This document shows, in pieces, positions 54,120 through 64,000 of a DNA stretch of 64,000 bases. How positions within the stretch are numbered: position 1 is the first letter of the stretch; each line of letters opens with the position of its first letter. The position numbers were made by a program, and so were the translations under genes. The notes beneath the pieces are model-generated. The model saw nothing but the letters and a program-made list of their open reading frames with translations, had not been told where the DNA came from and searched no databases. The DNA comes from Pomphorhynchus laevis (taxonomy: Eukaryota; Acanthocephala; Palaeacanthocephala; Echinorhynchida; Pomphorhynchidae), in contig WNNJ02002785.1 in NCBI GenBank assembly GCA_012934845.2, positions 62,001 through 126,000 of the forward strand. Direction: 5' to 3'.

Positions 54120-54314
54120 ATATTATATAAAAATTTGTTTATTATAAATTTATTATTTTACCATAAAAATATTGTTTGTTATATAAAAATAAATATATTT
54201 GGAAGTAGTGGCATTTGGAAGTAGTGGCTATAAACGCCCGAGCATTAGGCATTATTAATATATTATCAATATATTAAAAATATAAATAATATTTCTATAT
54301 TCAGAAATGCTTAC

Positions 54315-54501
54315 CTCGCAGGACATTTTTACTAAGAGACAGTGCATCAGAATACACAGTGTTGTAGTGCTTCTCGAAAGATGTTCCCGAAAATGACAGG
54401 AACGTGGCTATACAATCAGTTAACATAACGACTTCTGTCTTTTCTATCAACTGCACCGAACTTGATATCCATTTGCAAAATAGACAGCACGACAGATTCA
54501 T
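54315..54501 (-). CDS. Possible first exon of a host gene
   Basis: On the minus strand, 62 codons from an ATG at 54501 (MNLSCCLFCKW..., then a hydrophobic-polar helical part, ...LSLSKNVLR) end at a good donor (CGAG/GTAAGC). Composition is more balanced than the surroundings. A CxxC at the start followed by a hydrophobic stretch could be the beginning of a zinc-binding domain. No second exon was found. Only weak support. Confidence 0.3.
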
Positions 54502-55080
54502 TCAAGTACGCAGTAATTGAATGAATTAAAACAATGTATTGCGAAAATAACGACGTGTATGTAGTTTGTTGTGTGTGAGAACGACTGTTTTGTGACTAAT
54601 TACACGTCTGCATCATTAACAGCGTGTATGCATTTCTGCAATAACTCAGTTCAAAAGTCTTATTGTGAGGAATAGTTTTAAATTTCTTTATTCTCATCGG
54701 CTTGCTGTTTTAAGTAAAAATGAATTCGTGTACACTAAAAGATTGCAACGAATATGACGGCAAATACAGCCATTTTCATTTTTATATTCACCATATTGCA
54801 TTTTTATATTCCCTATATAGGGAATATAGGGAATATAAAAAATATTTTATAGTCACCTTTTTATTTTGGTAAATATTTTAACCTCATAAAATGTATCCAA
54901 ATCAAAAAGAGGATAATAGCATTGAAAATACGAGAGATAAATGAGAATTAAACAGAAGATCAGAACAAGTAATCAGAACATCGAGATTATAAAATCGAGA
55001 TAAGTATCGAGATTATCTCGATAATATCTGATCTTCTGAAGAAATTTAATTCAAATTCAACAAAAGCATGTACAGCTTTA
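54502..55080. other. AT-rich spacer with inverted repeats
   Basis: 12 bp arms at 54953-54964 and 55027-55038 (CAGAAGATCAGA) enclose nested smaller ones (ATCGAGATAA / TTATCTCGAT), and TTCCCTATATAGGGAA occurs near 54813. No gene. Confidence 0.6.
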
Positions 55081-55087
55081 AAGATGA

Positions 55088-57676
55088 TAACTATCTTATC
55101 TCATCTTTTACTACAAAGGATCAGTTCAAATAAAGTAAATATAAGAAAAACACTCACTCGCCGTCTGCAATTATGGAAGGAGGGTCACCTAGATACACTT
55201 CTCGGAGGCTGTATTCCTCCAAACCAAAAGCAAGGCGCAATCCCGACAAAGCAAACACCAGGTCTGCTATGATCCAGAACATAATTAGACTCATGCGAAA
55301 TGGGAAATTCGGAAACGCCACAAGATTGCTGAAGTCTAATGGCCAAATCTCAAAAATACTAGACACGTCTGAACATTTTGAAGGATGTACTATTCTTGAT
55401 TAGTTGAAGGATTTACATCCAAAGCAAGCTCAAGTAGATCAAAATTGCATTCTTCGCTCACCGCTTAATGGATGTTCATTGCACAATAATATAATATTTC
55501 ATGATATCACACTCGATGATGTAATAGCTGCCTCCAGGAAAACACACGGATCCGCTGGACCATCCGGGATGGATGCAAAGATGTGGCGCGAACTACTGAT
55601 ACATCACGGTAATGAGTCAAAACAACTAGCTGCGAAGGTTGCAGATTTCGCAATACGCATCGCAACAACACGAAAAATGATATTCACCTTGAAGCTTTTA
55701 AAGTATGCACGTTGATACCATTGGATAAGTGCCACGGTATTCGCCCCATAGGAATCGGAGAAGTACTGCGTCGAATTGTTGGAAAAGTAATCTCCAAGCG
55801 CATTCGCGGTGAGTTGCTTAAGGTCGCGGGTAAAGTTCAACTTTGTGCAGGACAACGATGTGGTATTGAATCAGCAATTCATTCGATTAGAAGAGAATTT
55901 GAAAAATCGAATGATAAATGTATTCTTCTATTAGACGCAAAAAACGCATTTAATTGTGTGAATAGACATACAGCTCTTCAAAACATGAACAATATATGCC
56001 CGTCGATGACGACTATACTGAGTAATTGTTACTCATCATCCACATCCATGGCATTGGAGAAAGTTATTATGCTCGGAGGAAAGGTTCACACAAGGCGACT
56101 CTCTCGCGATGGCTGCATACGCAGCTGCCTCTCTGCCGCTCATCAGAGAATTACAAAATAGGGTTCCCGAGATAATGCATCAGTGGTACGCAGATGATGC
56201 CACTTGTTTTGGGACCTACGAACATTTGATTTTCCTATGGAATAACCTGAAAGAAATAAGCCATGGATTTGGATACTACATCAATCCCTCGAAATGTACC
56301 CTGCTCATCCACCCAACAAATAAATATAAAGAGGCATCATTCTTTAGGCACAATAATGTTCAAGTTGTTACAACAGGGGTGAAGGTACTTGGCAGCTTTA
56401 TCGGTCAAGCGGACTACATTGAAGAAATGGTTAAGCAAACTGCAAATGGTTGGGTACAACATATCAAACTTTTAACAGATATAGCTCTCATAGATAGCCA
56501 CTCAGCTTTCAAACTGCTCATCAAGAGTCTACAGTTCAGATACTGAAAAGAACAAACCCACTCGATTCTCAATGGCTAGAAGAACTAGACTCAATAGTAC
56601 TTAGAGATCTATTGCGAGAGATAACCGGGCAAAGTAATTTACATTCAAAATGGGAGACAATTGTTCAGCTACCAATTAAACTAGGTGGATTGGGAGTGAA
56701 TAAATCTAGCTTAAACACGTTAGAAAAATACACATCTTCACTACGAATGTGTGCACCAATGAACGACCTAGATTGATCACAATGGGAAAATAGTCAGTCT
56801 CAAATCGCCCTGCAAATAAAGGAGGAAAAACAATTGCGATTCAAAGAAATACAAATGCAAGTATTGGATGAATTAACAAGTATAGAAAAGGAGAATATCA
56901 AACATATCACTAATAATTCTGGAACCTCGTTATGGCTCAGTACTTATCCCGCTACACAAACTGGTCGATACTTATCGAAGCAACAATTCCAGGACGCGAT
57001 ATCAGCAAGATATGGATGGAAACCAGTAAACACTCCATCAAAATGTATTTGTTAACAGAACTTCAATATCACACACGCACTCTCATGTCAAGTTGGTGGA
57101 ATACCCTTTATACGACATAACACAATAAGAGACAAGATCGCAGTAGCACTTCGTGATGTGTGTGCCAGTGTTGCTATTGAACCGTTACTCATACCAGTAC
57201 CAGACTCAATGATATTTGATAACATCAATACAACCACAGACAGGTCGGCTCGATTAGATATAGCATGCAATAATCTATTTGGAACAACGATGGAGCGGTC
57301 CTTTATGGACGTGTGTGTTTTTAATCCGCTTGCCTCATCGTATTCCCAACGGATGAATGATTCGCATAACTATCACGAGAATAGAAAACGATCCAAATAT
57401 GCTGAATGAGTAGCAAAAATCGAGTGTTCCAGATTTCACCCTCTCACGTTTTCGGCGCTGGGAAACATAGGTCCTAATGCAGACAGAGTATTACGACAGA
57501 TCGCTCGTCAACAGGCGATTAAACACAATACAACATATAATGAATGCATCACAAACCTTAGAAGCAACATTTCATTTATCTTCGCAAAGTGTGTATCTAT
57601 GACGATTCGACGAGCATCAGTTAGACAACTCGATAGCCAAGCGAATTCACTCAATGATTCGCCAAACCAACATTAA
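55088..57676 (+). pseudogene. Restriction-like-endonuclease retroelement with RT (longest copy)
   Basis: In order: RRLQLWKEGHLDTLL (55160), GSAGPSGMDAKMWRELL (55555), IPLDKCHGIRPIGIGEVLRRIVGKV (55712), AGQRCGIESAIHSIRREF, LLLDAKNAFNCVNRH (motif A, 55930), TQGDSLAMAAYA (motif B region, read by a one-base shift near 56085), HQWYADDATCFG (motif C, 56180), GYYINPSKC, LGSFIG, then the NSGTSLWLSTYPATQ and ARYGWKPVNTPSKC finger region (56915-57055), and SARLDIACNNLFG, RSFMDVCVFNPLA, RKRSKYAE, MTIRRAS to 57676. RT motifs are all visible but split by at least five frame breaks. It joins the RT to the same C-terminal region found at 5562-6290 and 46794-48014, showing these are one retroelement type. 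Confidence 0.75.
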
Positions 57677-58110
57677 TGCAAATGTTTTTTAAGACTAACT
57701 CGGTTGAGGCATTTTTGAAGGAACCTACACAATTGTAAAAATATTCTAATTATTATTGTTGTATAAAAAATAAAATATTATATTACAAATAATAAAATAG
57801 GAAAAATAATTTATTATGTCTCCTTCATAGATATGCCTTTCATTCTTAATTTTTCTTATAGAACAACTGATTATATAAAAGATACATGGAAAGGAAGTTT
57901 CAAGATGTGTTGAATTTTAAATCCTATCAGAAATGAAGAGAGCTATTCAATGAAGAAAGATTTTTCATTTGAAAAAAAAACATAATAGCTTTTGAGATTG
58001 ATGCAAATATTTGTATTTATCTGAAATCAGTATCACTACGGTGAAAATTTATTAAGCGGCGAAAAATTTAGACAAATAACGAACGATCCGAAAAGGAAAT
58101 AATGAGTCAG
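57677..58110. other. AT-rich spacer
   Basis: No gene seen. Confidence 0.5.
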
Positions 58111-58113
58111 CAT

Positions 58114-58721
58114 TTAACAAACTATTATTAGGATTAAAATCTCATGGCAAGGTAGACGAAACCTTATACAAGACGCTAAGGCCAGCTAACGATTCACTTA
58201 GTTTCATGTATCTCATAAGAAAGATACACAAATCGAAATTGAAAATAAGACTAGTAATCGCATTATATCAATGTTTTAACAACGCATTGGCGACTTCATT
58301 AGCAAGCCCATTTTACAGTGTAAATCAATGTTATTCCTTAATAAAAACGGACAAGAGTTTGCAAATACATCCGGTTGAGTTAAGAGTCAGAACTCTTAAC
58401 TCAACCGGATGCTGGTTTGCGGCGATAGCCGACGTTATCTCACTGTTTGCAAACATTAAAGATGATATCACTCTAACAGCACAATTACAAAGTGATAAAA
58501 GTATGAGCCAAAGCTACAACTTAAAGACTGGATTAAAGACTTTGTTTATAGGAGCCCTGACGATATGTTGTAAAACAGAATACGGGCATAAAGAGCATGA
58601 GAGAACAAATCATATGTTAAGGAAATGTCAATATCCTGAATGGGCGACTAAAAAGACATCAAAAATCGCGATTAAAGCAATACACATCTCAGGAACGTTG
58701 ACAGCACAAGAAGATACATAA
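58114..58721 (+). pseudogene. Penelope-like RT fragment
   Basis: YKTLRPANDSLSFMYLIRKIHKSKLKIRLVIALYQ (P--Y-LPKIHK-xx-RPI-like), LATSLASPFY, LIKTDKS and ADVISLFANI (motif A, D-V-x-S-L-F-x-N-I). The frame stays open through a fold-back palindrome at 58368-58411, which replaces original codons. The catalytic YxDD is absent; the rest (CCKTEYGHKEHERTNHMLRKC) does not match RT. Confidence 0.6.
58368..58411. repeat. Fold-back palindrome inside the Penelope RT frame
   Basis: 20 bp arms (58368-58387, 58392-58411), 4 bp loop, with weaker pairing continuing outwards (GCAAA / TTTGC). It leaves the frame open. Confidence 0.9.
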
Positions 58722-58860
58722 AATCAACGTTCATTAATAATACCGTAATCTGATTATTGACGACAGCTTCGAAATTTCGCAGTATTCTAAGACAATACTA
58801 TAAAGTAGATGCACACCCACTGGTATTTTAAAGGCAAACCAGTATCGACATAAGAATGCG

Positions 58861-59270
58861 TAGTATATGACATTCCGTGTGCAGATTGTGAGAACCAATG
58901 TTGGACAAACTAAGCAAGGCTTGAGAAAGAGAATTTACCAAGATAAGTAAAAGCTGAGGAACATAGATACATCTTCAATTTGAGAAAAAGAGATACACTT
59001 TCAGCAATCTTCAATCATGTTATAGAGACGATCCATAACATTGATTTTAAAAGCACCGACATTCTATGCAACGAAACCCAGTTAGAACGCAGGCTCATTC
59101 TGGAATCTTTGTACATATTTAACTTTCCTACAATGTAAAGGCATAAATCTAATTGGTCCTTAAAACTCCATCCACAAAACGTATACAAGGATGCAAGGAA
59201 CAAGCTCAGCATCACGATAAGCTTCATAAAAAGAAATCAATTGCCACTGATAGCCAAATTTGATTGAAAT
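58861..59270 (+). pseudogene. Penelope-like GIY-YIG end
   Basis: DIPCADCENQCW-TN, then EHRYIFNLRKRDTLSAIFNHVIETIHNIDFKSTDILCNE, ERRLILESLYIF and a lysine-rich tail. Same order as 3550-3873 and 43444-43731. Two stops. Probably the 3' end of the element that starts at 58114, with a deletion between. Confidence 0.6.
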
Positions 59271-61376
59271 ATTTTTCCTATATTTTCAAATTGAAAAGAA
59301 CTGTAAGTACAGTCAAAATATCAAAATAAAAAATTCATTATATTAAATTTTCGAAGATGGTTCGCCGTCTATTAGTTACATTTGACCGGAAAGCAATTCT
59401 ACATTATATCAAATCAATATGTGAAAAGATCGTTGTATACAGCGGACAAGTTATATATTCGTCCTTACAATCGACGGTATGCCGAATTATAAAAAGCATG
59501 GATTATAGGTGAATGAAGATGACGCTACTTCGAATTAATCGTAACAGTAATTCAAATAAAGAAGTAAGATACCAATGTGGAAAATCTTTAAATGGTATAC
59601 AGGATAACAGCTTATCTATTTGGATGAATCAGGATTTAATTTACTTACCTTCCAGAGTTAGGATACATGCCTAAAAATAAAATGTGCTATGTCAATGTAG
59701 CAAATTCGAAGGGTACTAATATATCCTCATTATACACTATTGATATTCAAGGGATATCTGCATTTAGAATAAGTTTTAAATTCAGTGATCTGAGTGATTT
59801 TATGTGAAGATTTTTCTATTTTATTTCCGGATGAAAGGAAGTACACAGCTATGGATATTGATACAATCCGTAAGACTAAAGTGGTTTGAGAGGCTTTTAT
59901 TCGGCTAGTTCAGCCACATGTGACTTTGGGTTGAAAGAGCCATTATCACAATATGTTTTTATAACTTTTATATAGAATAATTCTGTTATTTTTATCAAAC
60001 TTACATAGATTTATCAAACTTACATAGATTTTAGTACATTATTGCATCAAAAACGGGCATTTTAAAAAAGCTTCTCATTTTTATAATATTTCCTAAATAA
60101 ACAGGTGACTAAAAATGCAATATTATGACTATAAAATTGCAATATTGGGTACTATAAAAATGAAAATGGCTGTATCATAAGGGCGCAAACTGTCATTTTG
60201 TATTTTACAAGTCCTTCAGGTGACCTGCACTCGCTGAAAAATCCGATGGCTAGTTATAGACTTATTTTTGGAAAGAATCTTAAATTTAAAATTAGATTAT
60301 AATATTAAAATAATAAATAATTTCGTAAATAGTATTGCAAAGCCACGCCGATCAAATAAAAATTGAATTTATTGAATTTATTATCTCAAGAGAACCAATC
60401 TGTTATCATCAGGAATATTCAATTGCAATCAGCTAATTGTTAGTTTTTAATTGGTAATAGTGTATTTACTTGGAGTGTAATCCCTTATATTTTTAACGGA
60501 TAAAGTTAAAACTATGCTGAAAATTAACAAGATTATGATTCTTGTTCTTCAGAAATTTTGAAAATTAATCAATTAATTTGCTGGGTATAGCTTTAAAATT
60601 CAGTAAAAAATCATTTATTAGCATTTAGTTCATTGAATGATGCTAGAAATGAATTAAAAATATTTCGAAAATCACGAACTTTTATAAACGCTCACTACTG
60701 TCTTCCTCTAAAATAAGAGACCAACAAAAAATACATTTTTATTTTTCAGATAGTTATATTCGAATCTAAGATAATTTTAAGAAAAACTTATAAATATTGG
60801 TTAATTAAAAATATCAAATAAAATATAAATTTAATAAATGAAGAAAAACAAAGAACCCTAATAAAGAAACTATCAATAAACAAATTTTTTGGTTAAAGTT
60901 TAAGTTTCAATTGATAGAAGATGATTTATATTTTAAAATGCAGTAAAATACATCATCATGATCTCTTGTATTATATGTTTGTTATGGATTAATATCATCA
61001 GGTGAGTAATAAAGATTTATACCAGTGTTTTCTAAATGAAATGTATGCACTCTTAAAGGAAACTATTTGATTTTTTAGCATGGGCAATATGTGTTTTTAG
61101 CAAGACAATCATAACATTTTCGAAAATTAAAATAAATGTTCCAAAACAATTTTAATTTAAATTTTCTTTGTAGAAAATAAACTAAATTTAAAATTAATTA
61201 ATATTAGCACAAATAATCTATACGATCTTTTCACAATACATTAAAATTAACTTTTTCGAAGCAAATAATGTATGTTAACAGTAAGTTTTATGCGACAAAT
61301 TCGTGATAGCTGCACGCTTACAAGTCCACTAACAAAAAAAACACGCCAGAAGTCATACAGGTTTATTATTTTTTAA
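59271..61376. other. Long AT-rich stretch without a gene
   Basis: No open frame or motif supported on either strand. No RNA gene recognised. Confidence 0.5.
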
Positions 61377-63890
61377 ATTACATCGGATTAGGCGTTTGAA
61401 GCACGGCATTGATGTTGATTGGTGGATATGAATGGGCACATGATTCCACAAGAGAGGAGCAGCAACAAGGAAGGAGCGAAAGCCAAAAGAGATAGAGTAG
61501 TTTGGGACATGTAAAAGAATGGAATTACGGGGACGCGAGGAACAGTAATCAGGACGAGAATTGTCGAAAAAATGAAGGCTGAGAAATTAAGGGCTATGAA
61601 AAGTTATAAGGCGAAAAGCAATGATAAGACGAATCTGAACATGACAATAAATGATAAACAAATCGAGAGAAACAAGATGGTGGGATGTATGATCAAAACG
61701 ACGAAGACGGATGAGAATTCGTACGGCTGCGTTGACGATGCGTTGTGGGGGAAAAGAGTGGATTTAGGTGAGTTGGGAAATAGACTAAGACAATAATCGA
61801 GTCTAGAAAAAAGGAGATAAGATATGAGAGTCATACAAGAAGGGAAATCGATCAATCTACGAATTTAACGGAGGTTACGGATAATCAAGGTAGATGAGCG
61901 TACTTTATCATTAACGAAAGGTTTAAGTGAAAGTCGGTTGTCAAAATGGAAGCCTAGGAAAACGAGATTATCAACGATAGGAAGAATCGTAGAATTTAAT
62001 GATAAGTAGGGAGGTTCTAAGCCGCGGCGACGAGGAAGATCCACATTATTTAAGATTTATTAGGATTCAGAGTAAGACGAAGAGAATAAAGATGATTGAA
62101 AATTGAGGCAAGACAGTTGGAAGCAGAAACACTAACATCATGACTACGATATGCAGGTGCATGAGCTAGATGATAATGTCATCAGCATATTGCATAACAT
62201 GGAAGTTAAATGTATGAGAAATAGAAGACAAATCACCGATAAGAAGAGAGAAAAGCAAAGGGCCTAATACGGAGCCTTGTGGAACACCGAACGGGATGGA
62301 AGAAGGATGGGAAAGAGAAGAGTTAGAACAAACTCGAAAAGTACGGTTTGATATATATATGAAGAAAACCAAGCCATAATGTGTAACGAGAAGCCATAAT
62401 CATGACGAAGACGATGGAGAAGAATCAAGTGATCGACGATGTCGAAAGCAGATGATAGATCAAGAGAAACTATGACATTACATAATTTTTGATGAGTAAG
62501 TCGTTATAAACTTAAAGACAGGCAATTTCAGTAGAGTGATTAGAGTGCAAGGCAGCTTGGAAGGGAGGGAACAAGTTGGAGGAAAATAGATATGCATTAT
62601 TTTGCTCGAGAACAAGACGCTCAAGGAGTTTAGATGGGTTGGGAGAAGTGAGATAGGACGGTACGAAGATGTTAGTGAAGGGTCGATAGATTGCTTTTTG
62701 AGGAAAGGGCGAACAGTGGCGCATTTCCAGTTGGAAGGAAATGTGCGGTTGCGGATAGACAAGTTGAACAAAGTGGTCAGGAAGGGTGAAATAGACGAGC
62801 AGATCTTTTTTAAGCAAATGGGTGGCAATTGCGTCAGAAGAAGATGTTTTATTAGGTAATGACAGTAGAACCGAAGAAACTTCGTCAGACAAAACGGGAA
62901 AATGTGGAATAGCTCTTGGATGGAAGTATTTAAAGAGATGAGAGGATACAAGGAGCATATGGGTAGAACGGAAATTAAATTAGATATCTTAGATTGCAGA
63001 TAAGAGGAAAATTCATTAGGAGTTTTGTTGCAAGGAGTATATGATCGTGAAACAATTGAGTTTAAGATTTTCTAATGAGTTTTAGAGTTGGAATAGAACT
63101 TGAGTTGATTTCGCCAAAATAGAGTACGTTTAGTTCGCATAAGAATGAGATGGGAAGGGCGGAGAGAAAGATAGGAAGCACGGAGATTTTGAGTGAGTGA
63201 GGTTGGAGAACGTTTACAAAAGCGATTAAACATACGAAAAGTGTGACGGAGCGACGCTAAGAAAGACTACAGTTTGAATCGAACCAGGGAGAATGGCGCT
63301 ACTGCTGAAAACGTTGTGGTCGAATAGGTAGAAGTTTATTAAGGATCTTCGTAAGTTTATTAAGGATCTTATTAAGGATCATCGGAAGAGAGATTGTTAG
63401 AAGGAAGTGAAAAGAGCGAAGAATTGTGTAAGGCTATGCAGAGAATAGGCATATCGAAAAGTTTTCAGGGTCGACTTGGTGGAGTTGGAGAAGGAGGACG
63501 GGGACAAGTAATATTAAGAGTGACAAGGGAATGATCGGACAAACCAGGATCAGTAATTGACAAGGAGGTATAGTCATTGAAGCAGTTAGGAATAGCAATG
63601 ATGTCGAGAGCACCGCCGAGAATATGTTGGTTTGTTAAAGCCAATGTATATTGGCTTGTTAAATGTAATTTATAGTTAAAATCAGAAAAAAGATTAGTTA
63701 AAGTGATAGAGTCATGGTCAGCCGGTCGATCAAGACGAATGTTAAGGTCGCCGAGAACAAAAGAAGGAGTATAAGACAATGAACAGTGAGACATAAGATC
63801 TGCAAGGTCGTTAAAGAAGATACGTGAGGGGGCAACTGAACCTGGACGGTATACAATCACAAGTTCCAGAGGGAAATGTGTTGATAATCT
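61377..63890 (-). pseudogene. CR1/L2-like non-LTR retrotransposon ORF2
   Basis: On the minus strand: VIVYRPGSVAPSRIFFNDLADL and FVLGDLNIRLDRPADHDS (endonuclease, 63860 downward), LGGALDIIAI, DPGLSDHSLVTLNI (63560), a region between endonuclease and RT, then VSSVLLSLPNKTSSSDAIATHLLK (62890), FPSNWKCATVRPFLKK, SSYRPISLLP, and GVPQGSVLGPLLFSLLIGDL (motif B) with QYADDIII (motif C) at 62320-62166. SRLDYCLSLFPNSPKSTL (61815) is a hallmark of the C-terminal region of CR1/L2 LINEs. Several frameshifts and a deletion between 62478 and 62372. Truncated at the 5' end near 63890. Confidence 0.8.
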
Positions 63891-64000
63891 TCATATGAGT
63901 AATTTGAACGAAATGTAATGGATGTTAACGTTAATTAATTAGCTTATTTGTTAAATAAGATAATTTCGTCAAATTAATTATTTTAGTTGATGAATTAATG
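63891..64000. other. AT-rich end of window
   Basis: No feature seen. Confidence 0.5.

Noticed and set aside
61572..61796. Plus-strand basic frame MKAEKLRAMKSYKAKSNDK...
   Set aside because: Antisense to the C-terminal part of the minus-strand CR1/L2-like LINE, which has the recognisable SRLDYC motif.
1..64000. tRNA, rRNA or snRNA genes
   Set aside because: No cloverleaf with conserved box A/B words or rRNA core sequence was noticed; a covariance-model scan was not possible here.

Overview
This looks like an AT-rich animal nuclear genome, most likely an arthropod. No long host gene is visible. Almost everything recognisable is mobile or virus-derived: Penelope-like elements with GIY-YIG ends, non-LTR retrotransposons of several kinds, one MULE-type transposase relic, and many broken copies of negative-strand RNA virus genes (nucleoprotein-like and polymerase). 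There are no operons, Shine-Dalgarno sites or bacterial genes. TATA boxes, AATAAA signals and GTAAGT donors fit a eukaryote. The host group is inference from element content only.

Layout. 1-4670: an unrecognised decayed block and Penelope-like fragments. 4672-11276 and 19793-20862: a tandem array with a unit of about 2.46 kb, combining nucleoprotein-like fragments (+) and the C-terminal part of a restriction-like-endonuclease retroelement (-). 11294-19792: an insertion into that array that is unlike its surroundings, with intact reading frames and almost no decay. 20861-27753 and 31318-38210: a 6.9 kb near-identical duplication holding viral polymerase, two nucleoprotein types and LINE pieces, itself built from 3.66 kb tandem units. 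27773-29640: a LINE in minus orientation. 38986-39832: an 847 bp element with perfect 40 bp inverted ends. 41.5-46.8 kb: AT-rich repeats, a small membrane-peptide repeat family and Penelope ends. 46.8-48.0 and 55.1-57.7 kb: two more retroelements of the restriction-like-endonuclease type. 49.5-50.3 kb: a diverged inverted copy of the 11-20 kb regulatory region. 52.4-53.1 kb: MULE relic. 58.1-59.3 kb: Penelope. 61.4-63.9 kb: a CR1/L2-like LINE, minus strand.

The most interesting part is 11294-19792. It holds (a) an intact 686-residue reverse transcriptase-RNase H with no visible protease or integrase, between two identical 104 bp direct repeats, and (b) four full tandem copies of a 1460 bp unit that encodes an intact 182-residue protein with an N-terminal coiled coil and a C-terminal basic tail. 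The 1460 bp unit carries its own promoter-like repeat (E-box, TATAAATA, AATAAA), which resembles the 104 bp repeat of the polymerase unit; both begin with CCCACA and both integrated blocks stop at the equivalent 3' edge. My reading is a two-component (perhaps multipartite) reverse-transcribing element or virus with small, possibly circular, terminally redundant genomes: one part carries the polymerase, the other a nucleocapsid-like protein. The same regulatory module sits inside the 847 bp inverted-repeat element, next to an integrase C-terminal domain, and again as an old copy at 49.5-50.3 kb, so this lineage has a history in the genome. The system-level interpretation is inference; the repeats, intact frames, motifs and junctions are directly visible.
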